In this document: positions 1 to 8,019 of the stretch, one piece after another
Layout: every line of letters begins with the position of its first letter
Numbering within the stretch: position 1 is the stretch's first letter
From: Microvirga massiliensis
GTDB taxonomy: Bacteria; Pseudomonadota; Alphaproteobacteria; Rhizobiales; Beijerinckiaceae
Length of the DNA: 64,000 bases
Assembly (NCBI RefSeq): GCF_001006805.1
Contig: NZ_LN811373.1
Coordinates: forward strand, 1 to 64,000
Reading direction: 5' to 3'
The notes under the pieces: model-generated
Told to the model about the DNA's origin: nothing
Database searches by the model: none
What the model saw: only the letters and a program-made list of their open reading frames with translations
Position numbers and translations under genes: made by a program

Positions 1-8
1 ACCAAGGC

Positions 9-368
9 TCAGGCGCTCCGGGAGATCCGTCGCGCGACCTCGAGGAGGTCGACACCCATCGCCACCGCAAATCGCTGAATGGCGAGAACCGCTTCCTCTT
101 CCAGGTAGTGGATCTCCGTGGCCGGCGTGTTCGTGACGACGTCCCGCAGCGTCGGCGACCATGGCAGCCCGAGCCAATAGGCGAGCAACGCATGGGTGAG
201 ATCGTGCTCGCGGTTCATAGCCTCGACACTCGAATAACCGAGCCTCGCAGCGGTTTCGGCCTGGTCGGCGTGGCCGCTGTGACGGGCGTGCAGCTGCCGC
301 CCATCCGGAAACGTCGTGACCGTATAGTCGTCCTGAACTTCGACCGTGACGGCGCCGATCTGGAACAT
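9..368 (-). CDS. Hypothetical protein downstream of portal
   Basis: A 119-residue protein I do not assign to a function. It carries a HDLTHALLAYWLG stretch near residues 54-66 and an acidic C-terminal half. The ATG overlaps the portal stop codon by one base (TGATG), so it is translationally coupled and is the last complete gene of the leftward late operon before the window edge. The position between portal and the capsid genes expected beyond the edge suggests a minor head or accessory role, but nothing in the sequence proves it. Confidence 0.75.
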   Translation of the reverse strand: MFQIGAVTVEVQDDYTVTTFPDGRQLHARHSGHADQAETAARLGYSSVEAMNREHDLTHALLAYWLGLPWSPTLRDVVTNTPATEIHYLEEEAVLAIQRFAVAMGVDLLEVARRISRSA

Positions 369-1768
369 CAGTCGTTGTTCACCGCCAGGCGGAGAGAGCG
401 CTCGCGCGCCGCGCGCTGCTCGTCCTCATCCTCGTTCTGACCGCCCTGCCCTGTGCCCTGGTTTTGACCCGTGGCCGCTTGCTGGATGACGTTCCCCTGC
501 CTGTCGACGATCGCGAAGTTGACCGGCACCAGGCGCACGTCGCCACCCTGCTCGAGCGGAGAGAGCCCGAGCGGCAGACGCTCGCGAGCCTCGTTGACCT
601 CGATGAGACCGTCTTTCACCGCCTTATCGATGACATCCATCAACGTTTTCGGATCGCCGGCCAGGAGCGACATGCGATCGAATTCAGGCCAGTGATCGTC
701 CCACTCGTCCTCGGGGAGCAGTTCGTTCCTAAACTTCTCTTCGATGTTGTCCGCGATCGGGATCAAGGAGTCGTTGGCGTAGGCGTTGTTCGCGGCAGCC
801 TGGTTGTCGTACTTGCTACCGTCGCCGTAATGATGAACCTTGTGCGGCGGCACTTCCATCAGGCCGCAGATCCTCATCACCATCTGATTGTAGGACTCGG
901 TGGTCAGGGCGTCGCGCGCGTTGACGGCAATCGCCTTGGCCTTGAGCCCCGCCTCCAAGAGAATCGGGTCGCCGTGCGTGCGTGCCTTGCGGGTGCGCTC
1001 GGTCAGCTGCTCCTTCAGGCGCCGGAACGCGGCATCGGCGAGCTCCGCATTGCCGAAGTCCCGGTCGGTTTCGAACACGAGGGGTTGCTTGCCATCGGAG
1101 CCGAAGAGGCTTGTCTGGTAGCTCGAGATCGCGCCGAGCAGTTCGAACACCGGATGCCCGAGCCTCGCGTTGCTCAGGCCTTCCAGCCCATCGAGCAACT
1201 TGCCGCGCAAATGAATGATCCGTTCGGCCGGGACAATGATGACACTCTCGCCGAGCTGCGCACGCTCGAACTCGGTGGCTGCATTGATCTCGTAGAACAG
1301 GCGCCCGGTATCGCTGATGCGTGGGCGGCAGCGCGCCGGCTGCAGAGGCAAGAGCTCGAGGACGTCACCGAGCCGCGTGACGCGCTTCAAAATGTACGAA
1401 TTCTGGGCGAGCTCGAGATGGATTATCACCATCCTCCAGAACTCGCCCCAGGAGTGGATGCTATTGGGCTTGCGCGCCAGCATCCGCGCAAACCAGTGCG
1501 CGCCTGGCTCGACCTCGGTCCAGCGTCGTCCCTGCCGGCGCCAGAGCTTCATGCCGGCCTTTGCAATGTCCCGCGCTTTGACCGCGGCGCACTGAACCGC
1601 CAACGCCAGCCCGACGCTCTCCAAGCGGCGCGGATCCGGGACATTCCACCCGAAGGATGGCCAGAAATCGGGGCTCAGCCCGATCTCCTGCCAGAACTCG
1701 GGATCGATGGTCGACGCGACGGGGACCACGTCCGAGGCCTTCGCGGAGAGGTCCAGGATGTCTCTCAT
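368..1768 (-). CDS. Phage portal protein (HK97-type)
   Basis: This 466-residue protein matches HK97-type portals, the dodecameric ring at one capsid vertex through which DNA enters and to which the connector binds. The N-terminal half has the VQCAAVKARDIA and LARKPN segments seen after the first helix in such portals. The central region reads TTESYNQMVMRICGLMEVPPH, followed by the NNAYANDSLIPIADNIEEKFRNELL helix, with a low-complexity Gln/Gly/Glu tail. Its ATG overlaps the terminase stop (ATGA). Length and order after TerS-TerL fit the family. Confidence 0.93.
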   Translation of the reverse strand: MRDILDLSAKASDVVPVASTIDPEFWQEIGLSPDFWPSFGWNVPDPRRLESVGLALAVQCAAVKARDIAKAGMKLWRRQGRRWTEVEPGAHWFARMLARKPNSIHSWGEFWRMVIIHLELAQNSYILKRVTRLGDVLELLPLQPARCRPRISDTGRLFYEINAATEFERAQLGESVIIVPAERIIHLRGKLLDGLEGLSNARLGHPVFELLGAISSYQTSLFGSDGKQPLVFETDRDFGNAELADAAFRRLKEQLTERTRKARTHGDPILLEAGLKAKAIAVNARDALTTESYNQMVMRICGLMEVPPHKVHHYGDGSKYDNQAAANNAYANDSLIPIADNIEEKFRNELLPEDEWDDHWPEFDRMSLLAGDPKTLMDVIDKAVKDGLIEVNEARERLPLGLSPLEQGGDVRLVPVNFAIVDRQGNVIQQAATGQNQGTGQGGQNEDEDEQRAARERSLRLAVNND

Positions 1769-3618
1769 GCTGCCTGTCCTGCGAGCCCGCGGGCGAGATA
1801 GGGGTTCGGCTTCTCACGCTCGCGCCGATCCATGCCCAGCACGCCGGCTTCGTGATCGAGGCGGATGACGTTGCCGATGATCGTCGCGTCAATGCCGTCG
1901 ATGTTCGCCTTCGAATCCTTCGTCTCCTTTTTGGGGAGCACGTTGGAGTTGGCGTCGTAGTAGCCCACAACGTTGCCGGCGCACCAAGCCGTGACGGGGT
2001 TGCCGTCATGCTCCAGAAGCTCCGTATTGCCCACGCGGGCGATCAGGTCTTCCGTAGCCGGCGTCAGTGACCGGGCGTTCTTCTGGACGATGAACGTGGG
2101 ATGGCCGGCGAGCTCGATTTCCGACGCCATAAGGTTCGCCTGGTAGTCGTCCAGGCCAACGCCGATCACGATGTGGCCCTCGAGCATGTCGAGCACGCGC
2201 TTCAAGATGATCTTGTAGTCGACGAAGGTGCCGCCATGCGCGTCGGTGAGCTCGAGCCAGCCTTCCTGGGCCCAGGCCGCAAAGGCATCCGCGAAGCGAT
2301 CGTCGGTCATGCGCGGGCAGTTGCGGCCGAGCCAATACTTCGCGACGGTGTAGAGGCGGTCGCCGACTTTCACCAGGAAGGCAGCCGCATTGAGGTCGTT
2401 CCGGCTCGCGAGGTCGAGGCCGACGTACATCGGATAGCCGCGGAACGCATCGAGGTTGAGCGCTGGGTTCGCGCACGCGTTCCAATCGTCCACCGAGATG
2501 AGATTGCCGGCGGCGCGCGACCAGACGTTAAGGCGAGTCCGGAGGTACTCGTTGAGCTTCGCGGGGCTCTTGCGTGCTTCCGCGATCTCCTCCTCGATCG
2601 CCGCCTTGGTGAGCGAGACACCCCAGAGCGGATTGACCTTCTCGACCACCTTGAGGTCGAATCGCTTGTCGGTGTCCTCTTTGCTCCCGGCATAGATGAC
2701 CGTGAAGAGCCGATCATTGCGCATCCGGCCCTTGAGCACCGCAAGGCTCGCCTTCCAGTCGTCATAGGCTGGCGAATTGGTGTCGCGGCCGGCTGTCGAG
2801 ATCGACAGGAACAACGGGTTGCGGCGTGAGCCCATCGCCGTCTTCAAGACGCCAATCACCGCCTGGCTCTGTGCGTGCAGCTCCTCGGCGAGGACCAGGT
2901 GCGGGTTGTAGCCGTCCAAGTTTTCCGCTTTGCTCGTCGCGAGGGTTATCTTCGATCCCGTGGCGCGGAACTCCGTGTAATCGCGGGTGTCGTGTGCCTG
3001 ATACAGGTCGACGAGGTCTGGCTCCTTCTTGAGCGTCTCGCGGATCACGTTGTACGGGATCGCGGCTTGCTTCTCGGAGCCTGCCGAGATCGTGACCTCG
3101 GCGCCTGGCTCGTTCTCGCAGTTAGCGCAGTACAACACGATCCCCGTCGACAGCGTCGTCTTCGTGTTCTTGCGCGGTACCCACAACGATGCCGAGCGGA
3201 CCCATCTGAGCCCCGTGCCACGTTCCCGGAAGCCAAATATGCCGGCGACCCACCAGCACTGCACCGGCTCGAGCACGATCGTGCCCTCGAACGCTTTGAC
3301 GTGTGGGAGAAGCTCGATGAAGGCACATGGATCTACGACGTGTGCGTCCGACCAGAAGTATTCTGCGCGTCCGCTGAGGGCGAGCCGTCGCATGTCCAGG
3401 AAGCGGCGGCAGGCCTGGATTTCTTCTTCACAGGCGGGCACTCGACCAGCTGAGACTTCTTCGCAGTACCAAACCGCCATGCCTGGGTAGTCCGGGTAGG
3501 ACTGCCCTTCGACCTCGATGAGCGGGAAGCGCTTATCGGCGGCGGCACGCGAAACCTGCCCGCGCGAACTTGTTGATCGGCGCTGATTCCGGCGCGGCGA
3601 TCGGCTTGTCGAGGTCAT
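1765..3618 (-). CDS. terL: Terminase large subunit
   Basis: A 617-residue packaging ATPase/nuclease of the HK97-like TerL family. A degenerate Walker A (PRKNTKTT, residues 148-155) and a Walker B (LVLAEE, 241-246) mark the motor domain; the C-terminal RNase H-like nuclease begins at YVGLDLASRNDL and continues with the VGLDDYQ segment. It drives DNA into the prohead and cuts concatemers with TerS. The first 27 residues are basic and low in complexity. The chosen start overlaps TerS by 86 bases; the next in-frame ATG lies at about 3,477 and would remove part of the conserved N-terminus. Confidence 0.95.
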   Translation of the reverse strand: MTSTSRSPRRNQRRSTSSRGQVSRAAADKRFPLIEVEGQSYPDYPGMAVWYCEEVSAGRVPACEEEIQACRRFLDMRRLALSGRAEYFWSDAHVVDPCAFIELLPHVKAFEGTIVLEPVQCWWVAGIFGFRERGTGLRWVRSASLWVPRKNTKTTLSTGIVLYCANCENEPGAEVTISAGSEKQAAIPYNVIRETLKKEPDLVDLYQAHDTRDYTEFRATGSKITLATSKAENLDGYNPHLVLAEELHAQSQAVIGVLKTAMGSRRNPLFLSISTAGRDTNSPAYDDWKASLAVLKGRMRNDRLFTVIYAGSKEDTDKRFDLKVVEKVNPLWGVSLTKAAIEEEIAEARKSPAKLNEYLRTRLNVWSRAAGNLISVDDWNACANPALNLDAFRGYPMYVGLDLASRNDLNAAAFLVKVGDRLYTVAKYWLGRNCPRMTDDRFADAFAAWAQEGWLELTDAHGGTFVDYKIILKRVLDMLEGHIVIGVGLDDYQANLMASEIELAGHPTFIVQKNARSLTPATEDLIARVGNTELLEHDGNPVTAWCAGNVVGYYDANSNVLPKKETKDSKANIDGIDATIIGNVIRLDHEAGVLGMDRREREKPNPYLARGLAGQAA

Positions 3619-3922
3619 CGAGTCCTAACGCAGCCCGAGCCTTGTCCATCTGGACAAAGGTACTGGCTCTGATCTGCTTCCCGTCAGCCACGGCACGATG
3701 GACGTTGTCGAACTGCGCGACATACGACGAGAGCGAGCGATGCTTGTCGGCCGTGAGATGGCCGGCGTCGTAGAGGAGGCGCGCGAGCGTGTCATATTCC
3801 TTGCGCGCTGCCTCGGTGAACAGAGGAAACAGGCAGTCGGGAATCGCCCGGTAGGATGGGTGGGCGAGGACATTCGGATCCCCGCGGCCAGCCTGCGCGA
3901 GCGTCTGACGCTTGGGCCTCAT
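3533..3922 (-). CDS. terS: Terminase small subunit, P27-like
   Basis: A 129-residue basic helical protein in the position of TerS, just before TerL. It reads as a P27-type small terminase: a short N-terminus, a helix with HLTADKHRSLSSYVAQFDNVHRAV and a Pro/Arg-rich tail. The role is recognition of the packaging site and loading of TerL. Its ATG overlaps the papain-like protease stop by four bases (ATGA), and its 3' end overlaps the TerL start by 86 bases. Family assignment rests on position and helix pattern rather than on a diagnostic motif. Confidence 0.75.
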   Translation of the reverse strand: MRPKRQTLAQAGRGDPNVLAHPSYRAIPDCLFPLFTEAARKEYDTLARLLYDAGHLTADKHRSLSSYVAQFDNVHRAVADGKQIRASTFVQMDKARAALGLDDLDKPIAAPESAPINKFARAGFACRRR

Positions 3923-4614
3923 GCTGCACGTTTGATTTCCGTGGCGATGCAGGCCTCACCATGTCGGGTGAGCAACCTGTCGAGCACCTTTAGGGACATC
4001 CAGGCACGCCCGTTCTGGCCCCAACTGCCCGACCAAGAATTCAGGATCCGGATCGCACCCGTGCTGCCATCAGGGCACGGCTTCTTCCGATTGGCGCCGA
4101 TCGCGAGATACGCGTGACCACCAAACGACTCGCCCTCGTCCCAGATAAACCCATACGGGTCGGGGTCGAACATGCGCTCGGTCCAGTCGGTACCAAGGAC
4201 CATGGGGCCCGTCATGAGCAGATGCCCCATCACCATCTCGGCGTTCCAGGCCCAGCGATACTCGGTGATGAAGCCGTCGCGCTTCAGCACCTTAAACAGA
4301 GCGCGGACGCTGGTGCCCTCATAATCAGGCTCTTCGCCTGGCCACTCGTCGAGACGCTGGCACTCTAGGTAGAGTTGGTGCGGCATCAGATGGGGCACGT
4401 TCACGACCGGATGCGTGGTCAGGTAACGCGTACCAGCATACGCAACACACTGGCTGGTGTAGCCCTGATCGAGCGGCCCTCCCCTACACAGCCAATACTT
4501 GCTGGTCCGCGTCGGAGGAACCGAGACGCGCTGCAGCGCAAAGCGGCGATCACGATCATCAAACGCCGGCCGGCGACCAAGCCGGCGTGGATCGGGTTCA
4601 ACGCCGCGCGTCAT
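3919..4614 (-). CDS. Papain-like (C1-type) cysteine protease
   Basis: This 231-residue protein carries the papain catalytic set in order: oxyanion Gln50, nucleophile Cys56 in QGYTSQCVAYAG (same six-residue spacing as papain Gln19-Cys25), His167 in GGHAYLAIG, and Asn192 in LNSWSGSWGQNG, the classic NSWG motif. There is no signal peptide and little propeptide, so it probably acts inside the cell or the particle. It sits between the DUF3309 gene and TerS in the packaging operon. The substrate is unknown; processing of a virion or host protein is an inference. A C1 peptidase here is unusual. Confidence 0.85.
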   Translation of the reverse strand: MTRGVEPDPRRLGRRPAFDDRDRRFALQRVSVPPTRTSKYWLCRGGPLDQGYTSQCVAYAGTRYLTTHPVVNVPHLMPHQLYLECQRLDEWPGEEPDYEGTSVRALFKVLKRDGFITEYRWAWNAEMVMGHLLMTGPMVLGTDWTERMFDPDPYGFIWDEGESFGGHAYLAIGANRKKPCPDGSTGAIRILNSWSGSWGQNGRAWMSLKVLDRLLTRHGEACIATEIKRAA

Positions 4615-4617
4615 GGG

Positions 4618-4773
4618 TCAGAAGTGTCCGGTCACCGCGAAGATGAGGAGAAGAACGAACACCACGAGGATGATGCCTGACGGGCCGTAGCCCCAAGAGC
4701 GGCTGTAATTCCACGTCGGGAGCGCGCCGATCAGGATCAGAATGAGGATGACAAGCAGGATCGTGGTCAGCAT
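4618..4773 (-). CDS. DUF3309 family membrane micro-protein
   Basis: A 51-residue protein with two hydrophobic helices separated by GALPTWNYSRSWGYGPSG, the hallmark of the DUF3309 family of small alphaproteobacterial and betaproteobacterial membrane proteins. A longer reading frame extends upstream through the HNH gene, but the family always starts at the MLTTIL methionine, so I start it at 4,773. Function is unknown; it is expected in the inner membrane. It lies four bases from the HNH stop and is probably co-transcribed with the terminase genes. Confidence 0.85.
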   Translation of the reverse strand: MLTTILLVILILILIGALPTWNYSRSWGYGPSGIILVVFVLLLIFAVTGHF

Positions 4774-4777
4774 GTTC

Positions 4778-5176
4778 TCAACTCGTGTCCCCTCGAAACT
4801 TCGGTCTCTGCGTCGGGTCATCACACCAGGCGATGATGCGATCCATCTGCCCGGTCTCACGCGCATAGCGCTCGAGCTGCGCCTTCCAACCGGAGTGGTG
4901 GTAGGTACACAGGCCCCAGTGGTTGAGCTCGTCCCACATCGCGCCCCCCTCGGTGATCGGCCGCTTGTGATCGACCACGCCCGTAGCACCCTCGACGATC
5001 AGCGTCGTGCGCCCGTTCTCCAGGCACCGCACACAGAACGGGTTTCGCTGCCGGTAGCGCTTCGAATAGCGGGTCCAGCGGGCGTCATAGCCTCGTTCGG
5101 TAGGCGGGGTGCGGAACGGCTTGGAGGAGCGGGTGAGGCGCGCTCTGGGGGGCTTCTTCCCCAGTACCTTGGGCAT
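4778..5176 (-). CDS. HNH endonuclease next to terminase
   Basis: A 132-residue HNH nuclease. A zinc knuckle (Cys48, Cys51 and the later Cys90 with His93/94) brackets the beta-beta-alpha metal core: DHKRPITEGG with Asp69-His70, Asn85, and CTYHHSGWK. HNH proteins beside TerS/TerL in HK97-like phages work with the terminase to cut cos sites, and the gene order here fits that role. It is the first gene after a 186-base gap with hairpins, so it may begin a transcript of its own. N-terminal residues are basic, as expected for DNA binding. Confidence 0.9.
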   Translation of the reverse strand: MPKVLGKKPPRARLTRSSKPFRTPPTERGYDARWTRYSKRYRQRNPFCVRCLENGRTTLIVEGATGVVDHKRPITEGGAMWDELNHWGLCTYHHSGWKAQLERYARETGQMDRIIAWCDDPTQRPKFRGDTS

Positions 5177-5362
5177 TCAGATTGCGGATTCTCACCTGTG
5201 CCGAAAAGCGAATCACAACCTGCACAAACGAGTCAACTGCAAAATTGCAATGCGGCAGGCCGAGGCCTGCGCTTCGGCATTGCACAGATGCACGAATCCC
5301 CTTGATTTGATTCAAGGATTCCCCACCAGCCGATTCAATCGGTCGCAGGGGCTCCGTCAGGC
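5177..5362. promoter_or_regulatory. Intergenic region with nested hairpins
   Basis: No convincing gene. It holds a compound inverted repeat: outer arms GCAATGC (5,247-5,253) and GCATTGC (5,277-5,283), inner arms GCAGGC (5,255-5,260) and GCCTGC (5,265-5,270). A second near-palindrome around 5,295-5,322 pairs GAATCC with GGATTC around a TTGA/TTCAA core. The position just upstream of the HNH-terminase genes suggests an operator, attenuator or packaging-site element. Confidence 0.45.
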
Positions 5363-5509
5363 TCAGAAATCGGAGGGTTGGGGTTCCACGCCCTCCGCCA
5401 ATAAAATCGAAGCAATCCAAGCGTCGATCTCGGCGCTTTCTTCGTCCATTATTATGAGCCATATGTGATGTAGTGGATGATGTGGGTGAGCGTGCGCCCC
5501 GTGCAGCAT
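5363..5509 (-). CDS. Small hypothetical protein
   Basis: A 48-residue candidate starting at an ATG preceded by GGGAG with about nine bases of spacing, a good ribosome binding site. The N-terminus is His-rich (AHAHPHHPLHH) and the C-terminal half is acidic. An in-frame upstream ATG at 5,566 would overlap the neighbouring stop. No family is recognised; the main argument is the ribosome binding site and position in the operon gap. Confidence 0.4.
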   Translation of the reverse strand: MLHGAHAHPHHPLHHIWLIIMDEESAEIDAWIASILLAEGVEPQPSDF

Positions 5510-5546
5510 TTTTACTTCTCCCGTGAGGACGTCACGCCCTCCGCCC

Positions 5547-5690
5547 TCACACCCGCTCGGCGGCAAGTGTCAGCCAGCGTAGAACTTCAGCAACGGTGAA
5601 ATGCTTCGGCTTCCGGCCCGTCGCTATTCTGAGGGCATCGAAGCCAATACACACCGCCATCTCCATCGGCTGCCATTCCTTGGCCCTCAT
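5547..5690 (-). CDS. Small hypothetical protein
   Basis: A 47-residue protein starting MRAKEWQPMEMAV and containing HFTVAEVLRWLTLAAERV, which could be a short helix-turn-helix or simply amphipathic helices. The ATG overlaps the stop of the preceding gene by four bases (ATGA), which fixes the start. Function unknown. Confidence 0.6.
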   Translation of the reverse strand: MRAKEWQPMEMAVCIGFDALRIATGRKPKHFTVAEVLRWLTLAAERV

Positions 5691-5929
5691 AGGGGCTCCT
5701 TGCCGTTTTCCGCCGCCCACTCGTTTACCAGATCCTTGGCGGCGCCGACCTTCTCGCCGCGCGCATAGGTCGTGATCCCCGGATCCCGCCGGTCCTTGCG
5801 GCTCCACATCTCGGTGATTCCGGTGTCGATCTCCGCTTTGTCTTTAGCTCCCCACCAGATGCCGTAAACTTGCTTGGCCGCGCCTTTGGCGCCGTCCGCG
5901 AACATCACGACTTTGCGGAAATACGGCAT
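5687..5929 (-). CDS. Hypothetical protein
   Basis: An 80-residue charged protein beginning MPYFRKVVMFADGAKGAAKQ. It has two coupled junctions: its ATG shares a base with the upstream stop (TGATG) and its stop overlaps the next ATG (ATGA). No recognised domain; the WW-containing segment VYGIWWGAKDKAE suggests a small folded domain rather than a disordered linker. Confidence 0.7.
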   Translation of the reverse strand: MPYFRKVVMFADGAKGAAKQVYGIWWGAKDKAEIDTGITEMWSRKDRRDPGITTYARGEKVGAAKDLVNEWAAENGKEPL

Positions 5930-6459
5930 CAGGGCCCCTCGATCACGGAATAGGTGTTGTCGGGATTGCGGATCAGGGTGACGGTGAACTTCACACCCTT
6001 GCCCACGGTGATCGGCTCGGTGAGCCGCAGCGTCTTGGTCGTCACCGTCTGTCGCGAGAGCGGGCGACCGAGGAACAGGGCGTTGATGCCGCCCTCCTCT
6101 TTGAGGAACTCCACCAGCGTCGCACTTCCGATCTGCCGCTTCGCGGCCTCGCGCAGGCAGTGAGCGTACCTCGACGCGTTGGAGCGCTCCGTCCCGCTGC
6201 GCAGGTCGGCAAACACGAACCTGCAGACCAGGGTGAACTCATCGCTGCCGTTCTCGATATAGCGTCGATTCCCAGATCGCGGTTGATCGAGGAAGAGCCG
6301 CTGCAGCTCCGCGAACTCGCTCGGATCACGGCATCGCTCGGCGAGCCGCATGCAGTGTCCCAAAAGCTCATACAGGGCGAAGCTGGAATGCCTCTTGCCG
6401 ATCGGGCCCGCTTCCGCAATGCGCCGGAGCCGCTGGGCCTCCTCGACGATGCTGCTCAC
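5929..6459 (-). CDS. Hypothetical protein (GTG start)
   Basis: A 176-residue protein of unknown function. The first half is helical (LYELLGHCMRLAERCRDPSEFAELQRLFL); the second half has a beta-rich stretch, GKGVKFTVTLIRNPDNTYSV. GTG at 6,459 overlaps the stop of the 45-residue membrane protein (GTGA), supporting this start over internal ATGs. It lies in the accessory part of the late operon. Confidence 0.7.
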   Translation of the reverse strand: MSSIVEEAQRLRRIAEAGPIGKRHSSFALYELLGHCMRLAERCRDPSEFAELQRLFLDQPRSGNRRYIENGSDEFTLVCRFVFADLRSGTERSNASRYAHCLREAAKRQIGSATLVEFLKEEGGINALFLGRPLSRQTVTTKTLRLTEPITVGKGVKFTVTLIRNPDNTYSVIEGP

Positions 6460-6593
6460 TGCAGGCTCTCAGCCTTGGAGATGAAGATCGCGGTGACGAT
6501 GATCGCCGCGCAGAAGTTGATCAGGCCCCCGAGATGCACGAAGCACCAGAGATTGAGCAAGGTCGCCAAACCGACCGAGATGAGAGGACTCAT
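6456..6593 (-). CDS. 45-residue membrane protein
   Basis: Starting MSPLISVGLATLL, this short frame encodes 45 residues that are almost entirely hydrophobic from residue 4 to 37, compatible with one long or two short membrane spans. Its stop overlaps the GTG of the next gene (GTGA) and its start lies 12 bases after the nuclease gene stop. Too small for a domain call; a membrane-active accessory peptide is the simplest reading. Confidence 0.6.
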   Translation of the reverse strand: MSPLISVGLATLLNLWCFVHLGGLINFCAAIIVTAIFISKAESLQ

Positions 6594-6605
6594 TGCACTC
6601 CGCTT

Positions 6606-6974
6606 TCACACGACATACGGCGCCGCGAAGCCCTGCTCCACCAGCCATTCGTTAACATTGCCCTGCGCGTCCCAGATGACGGCCAGGTATCGTCCGTACT
6701 TATCGCGCACCTCTTGGGCCGGGAGCGTCTTCGTGGATGGCTTGATGGTGCGGAGCTCAACCTCGCGCTGGAGGATCCGCCGCGCGAGCGCGTCCCGGGC
6801 GAGCAGTCCCTGCTCACGCTCGGCACCGCGGATCTCCGGCGTGTCGATGCCATACAACCTCAAGGGCTCGTTGCGCTTCCAGATCCCGAAGCCGCAGTCG
6901 ATGTCAGCCCGCACGGTATCGCCGTCATACACGGAGACGATGACTGCCCGGTATTCGTAGAGCGTCAGAGCCAT
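6606..6974 (-). CDS. Staphylococcal-type thermonuclease (SNase)
   Basis: A 122-residue SNase-fold nuclease (PF00565 type). The diagnostic residues are present: VYDGDTVRADID with Asp17/Asp19, RLYGIDTPE with Arg39, Asp44 and Glu47, and DKYGRYLAVI with Arg95. The family is Ca-dependent and cuts DNA or RNA. I use the ATG at 6,974, which shares a base with the upstream TAA, instead of an upstream alternative 14 codons earlier. There is no signal peptide, so it is likely intracellular. A role in host DNA breakdown is inference. Confidence 0.88.
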   Translation of the reverse strand: MALTLYEYRAVIVSVYDGDTVRADIDCGFGIWKRNEPLRLYGIDTPEIRGAEREQGLLARDALARRILQREVELRTIKPSTKTLPAQEVRDKYGRYLAVIWDAQGNVNEWLVEQGFAAPYVV

Positions 6975-7366
6975 TAGGGCCACTTCCTCACGGGGCCGAA
7001 GCGATCTTGCGCCCACTGGGCGCCGCGCCGCTGACCCTCCCGGTCGAGGACCGCGAGCAGGATCTTGCGGGCCTCGCTGGCGATCGGGCTGCTTCGCGTG
7101 TCCCGCCAGAGCGCGCCATAAGCATGCTCGATTGCAGTTCGCAGGCGCTCGGTTTCGGCACTGAGCGACCGGTAGTCGGCAGTCGCGATATCAAGCCCCT
7201 TGTCGAACTCCTCGGCCCGACGCTCTTGGTGGAATGCGTGGCCCCGGATGTTCTCGATTTGGTCAGCGGCCTCGTCGAGCAGCTCGGCGACGTCGGTGGC
7301 TGTCTCAGCGCGGCACAGATCCGCCTCCTCGCGCAACCGCTCCACGAGGTCAGGCTTGTCGCTCAT
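6974..7366 (-). CDS. Hypothetical helical protein
   Basis: A 130-residue protein starting MSDKPDLVERLREEADLC, which is typical of phage proteins with a long amphipathic helix followed by a conserved ALWRDTRSS segment. Residues 1-80 are predicted coiled coil by heptad spacing of Leu/Ile/Ala. The start overlaps the preceding gene's stop region by 17 bases. Unknown function. Confidence 0.7.
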   Translation of the reverse strand: MSDKPDLVERLREEADLCRAETATDVAELLDEAADQIENIRGHAFHQERRAEEFDKGLDIATADYRSLSAETERLRTAIEHAYGALWRDTRSSPIASEARKILLAVLDREGQRRGAQWAQDRFGPVRKWP

Positions 7367-7658
7367 TGCCTTGCCGCCGCTGTGCATCGACCTTCGTCCA
7401 GACCATCCTGAGCAGGCGGCAATCCGTCCTCTGGCCGATCTCGATGAACTCGTTGTCGGTCGGCTTCCGCAGTCCGAGCGTCTCGGTAAAGACCGTCCAT
7501 TCTCCGCAGTCGATGCAAAGGCTGACGTCCTCGGGCTCCGGCGTCTTCTGGTGGCCGGCGCCGCTCGCCATGTCCTGAACCACGCCACACCACGGGCAAG
7601 GCGACGGCTTGATCGATACGGTCTTATCAACTGCTTCAGAAAGGTCGGTCGTCTTCAT
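7350..7658 (-). CDS. Small zinc-ribbon-like protein
   Basis: A 102-residue protein with CPWCG near residue 20 and CIDCG about 30 residues later, a two-knuckle arrangement that would bind one zinc. I start it at the ATG at 7,658 (MKTTDLSEAV); a longer frame exists but would run deep into the upstream gene. The overlap with the previous gene is 23 bases. Comparable Lar-type zinc ribbons occur in many phages, but I see no further signature. Confidence 0.6.
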   Translation of the reverse strand: MKTTDLSEAVDKTVSIKPSPCPWCGVVQDMASGAGHQKTPEPEDVSLCIDCGEWTVFTETLGLRKPTDNEFIEIGQRTDCRLLRMVWTKVDAQRRQGNERQA

Positions 7659-8019
7659 CGATAAGCTCTCTCTCGTCATCGTCGTCAGGGGCTGGAAGCG
7701 AATAGCGCGCGGGAGGCTCATACGGCTTGTTCGCGCGCATCGCCGAGGACTCGTCCGTCAGCGAGTAAGAGAAGATCGCGCTGCCGCCGTAGTAGTGCGT
7801 CGTCCAGCCATGGGTGGCCGGATCCCCCTTGTTCGGCACATCTATCCGCAGCATCTTGGTGCCGAAGCGCTCCTCCTCACGCGTGCGGCCAGCGTGCTTC
7901 CGGTGACCGAAGATCTCGACGATCGCCCACTCCCAGCCATTACCCTCGTCCTCGAGCGACGCTTGCCCGGTGACCTGGACGGTTTCTTCGGGGGCTTCGT
8001 TGTAGTTCAGGAATCCCAT
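7636..8019 (-). CDS. Hypothetical protein
   Basis: A 127-residue acidic protein. The core reads GWEWAIVEIFGHRKHAGRTREEERFGTKMLRIDVP, followed by THGWTTHYYGGSAIFSYS; the tail is a run of Asp/Glu. This His/Tyr/Trp-rich core is familiar from small phage hypothetical proteins, without known function. Its ATG shares a base with the upstream stop. Confidence 0.7.
   Translation of the reverse strand: MGFLNYNEAPEETVQVTGQASLEDEGNGWEWAIVEIFGHRKHAGRTREEERFGTKMLRIDVPNKGDPATHGWTTHYYGGSAIFSYSLTDESSAMRANKPYEPPARYSLPAPDDDDERELIDEDDRPF

Noticed and set aside
464..1801. Long open frame on the plus strand over portal
   Set aside because: It is antisense to a well-recognised portal gene and composed of Arg/Leu/Glu-rich shadow sequence caused by high GC.
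5109..5468. 119-codon plus frame in the gap upstream of the HNH gene
   Set aside because: No ribosome binding site, runs over inverted repeats and overlaps the HNH gene antisense.
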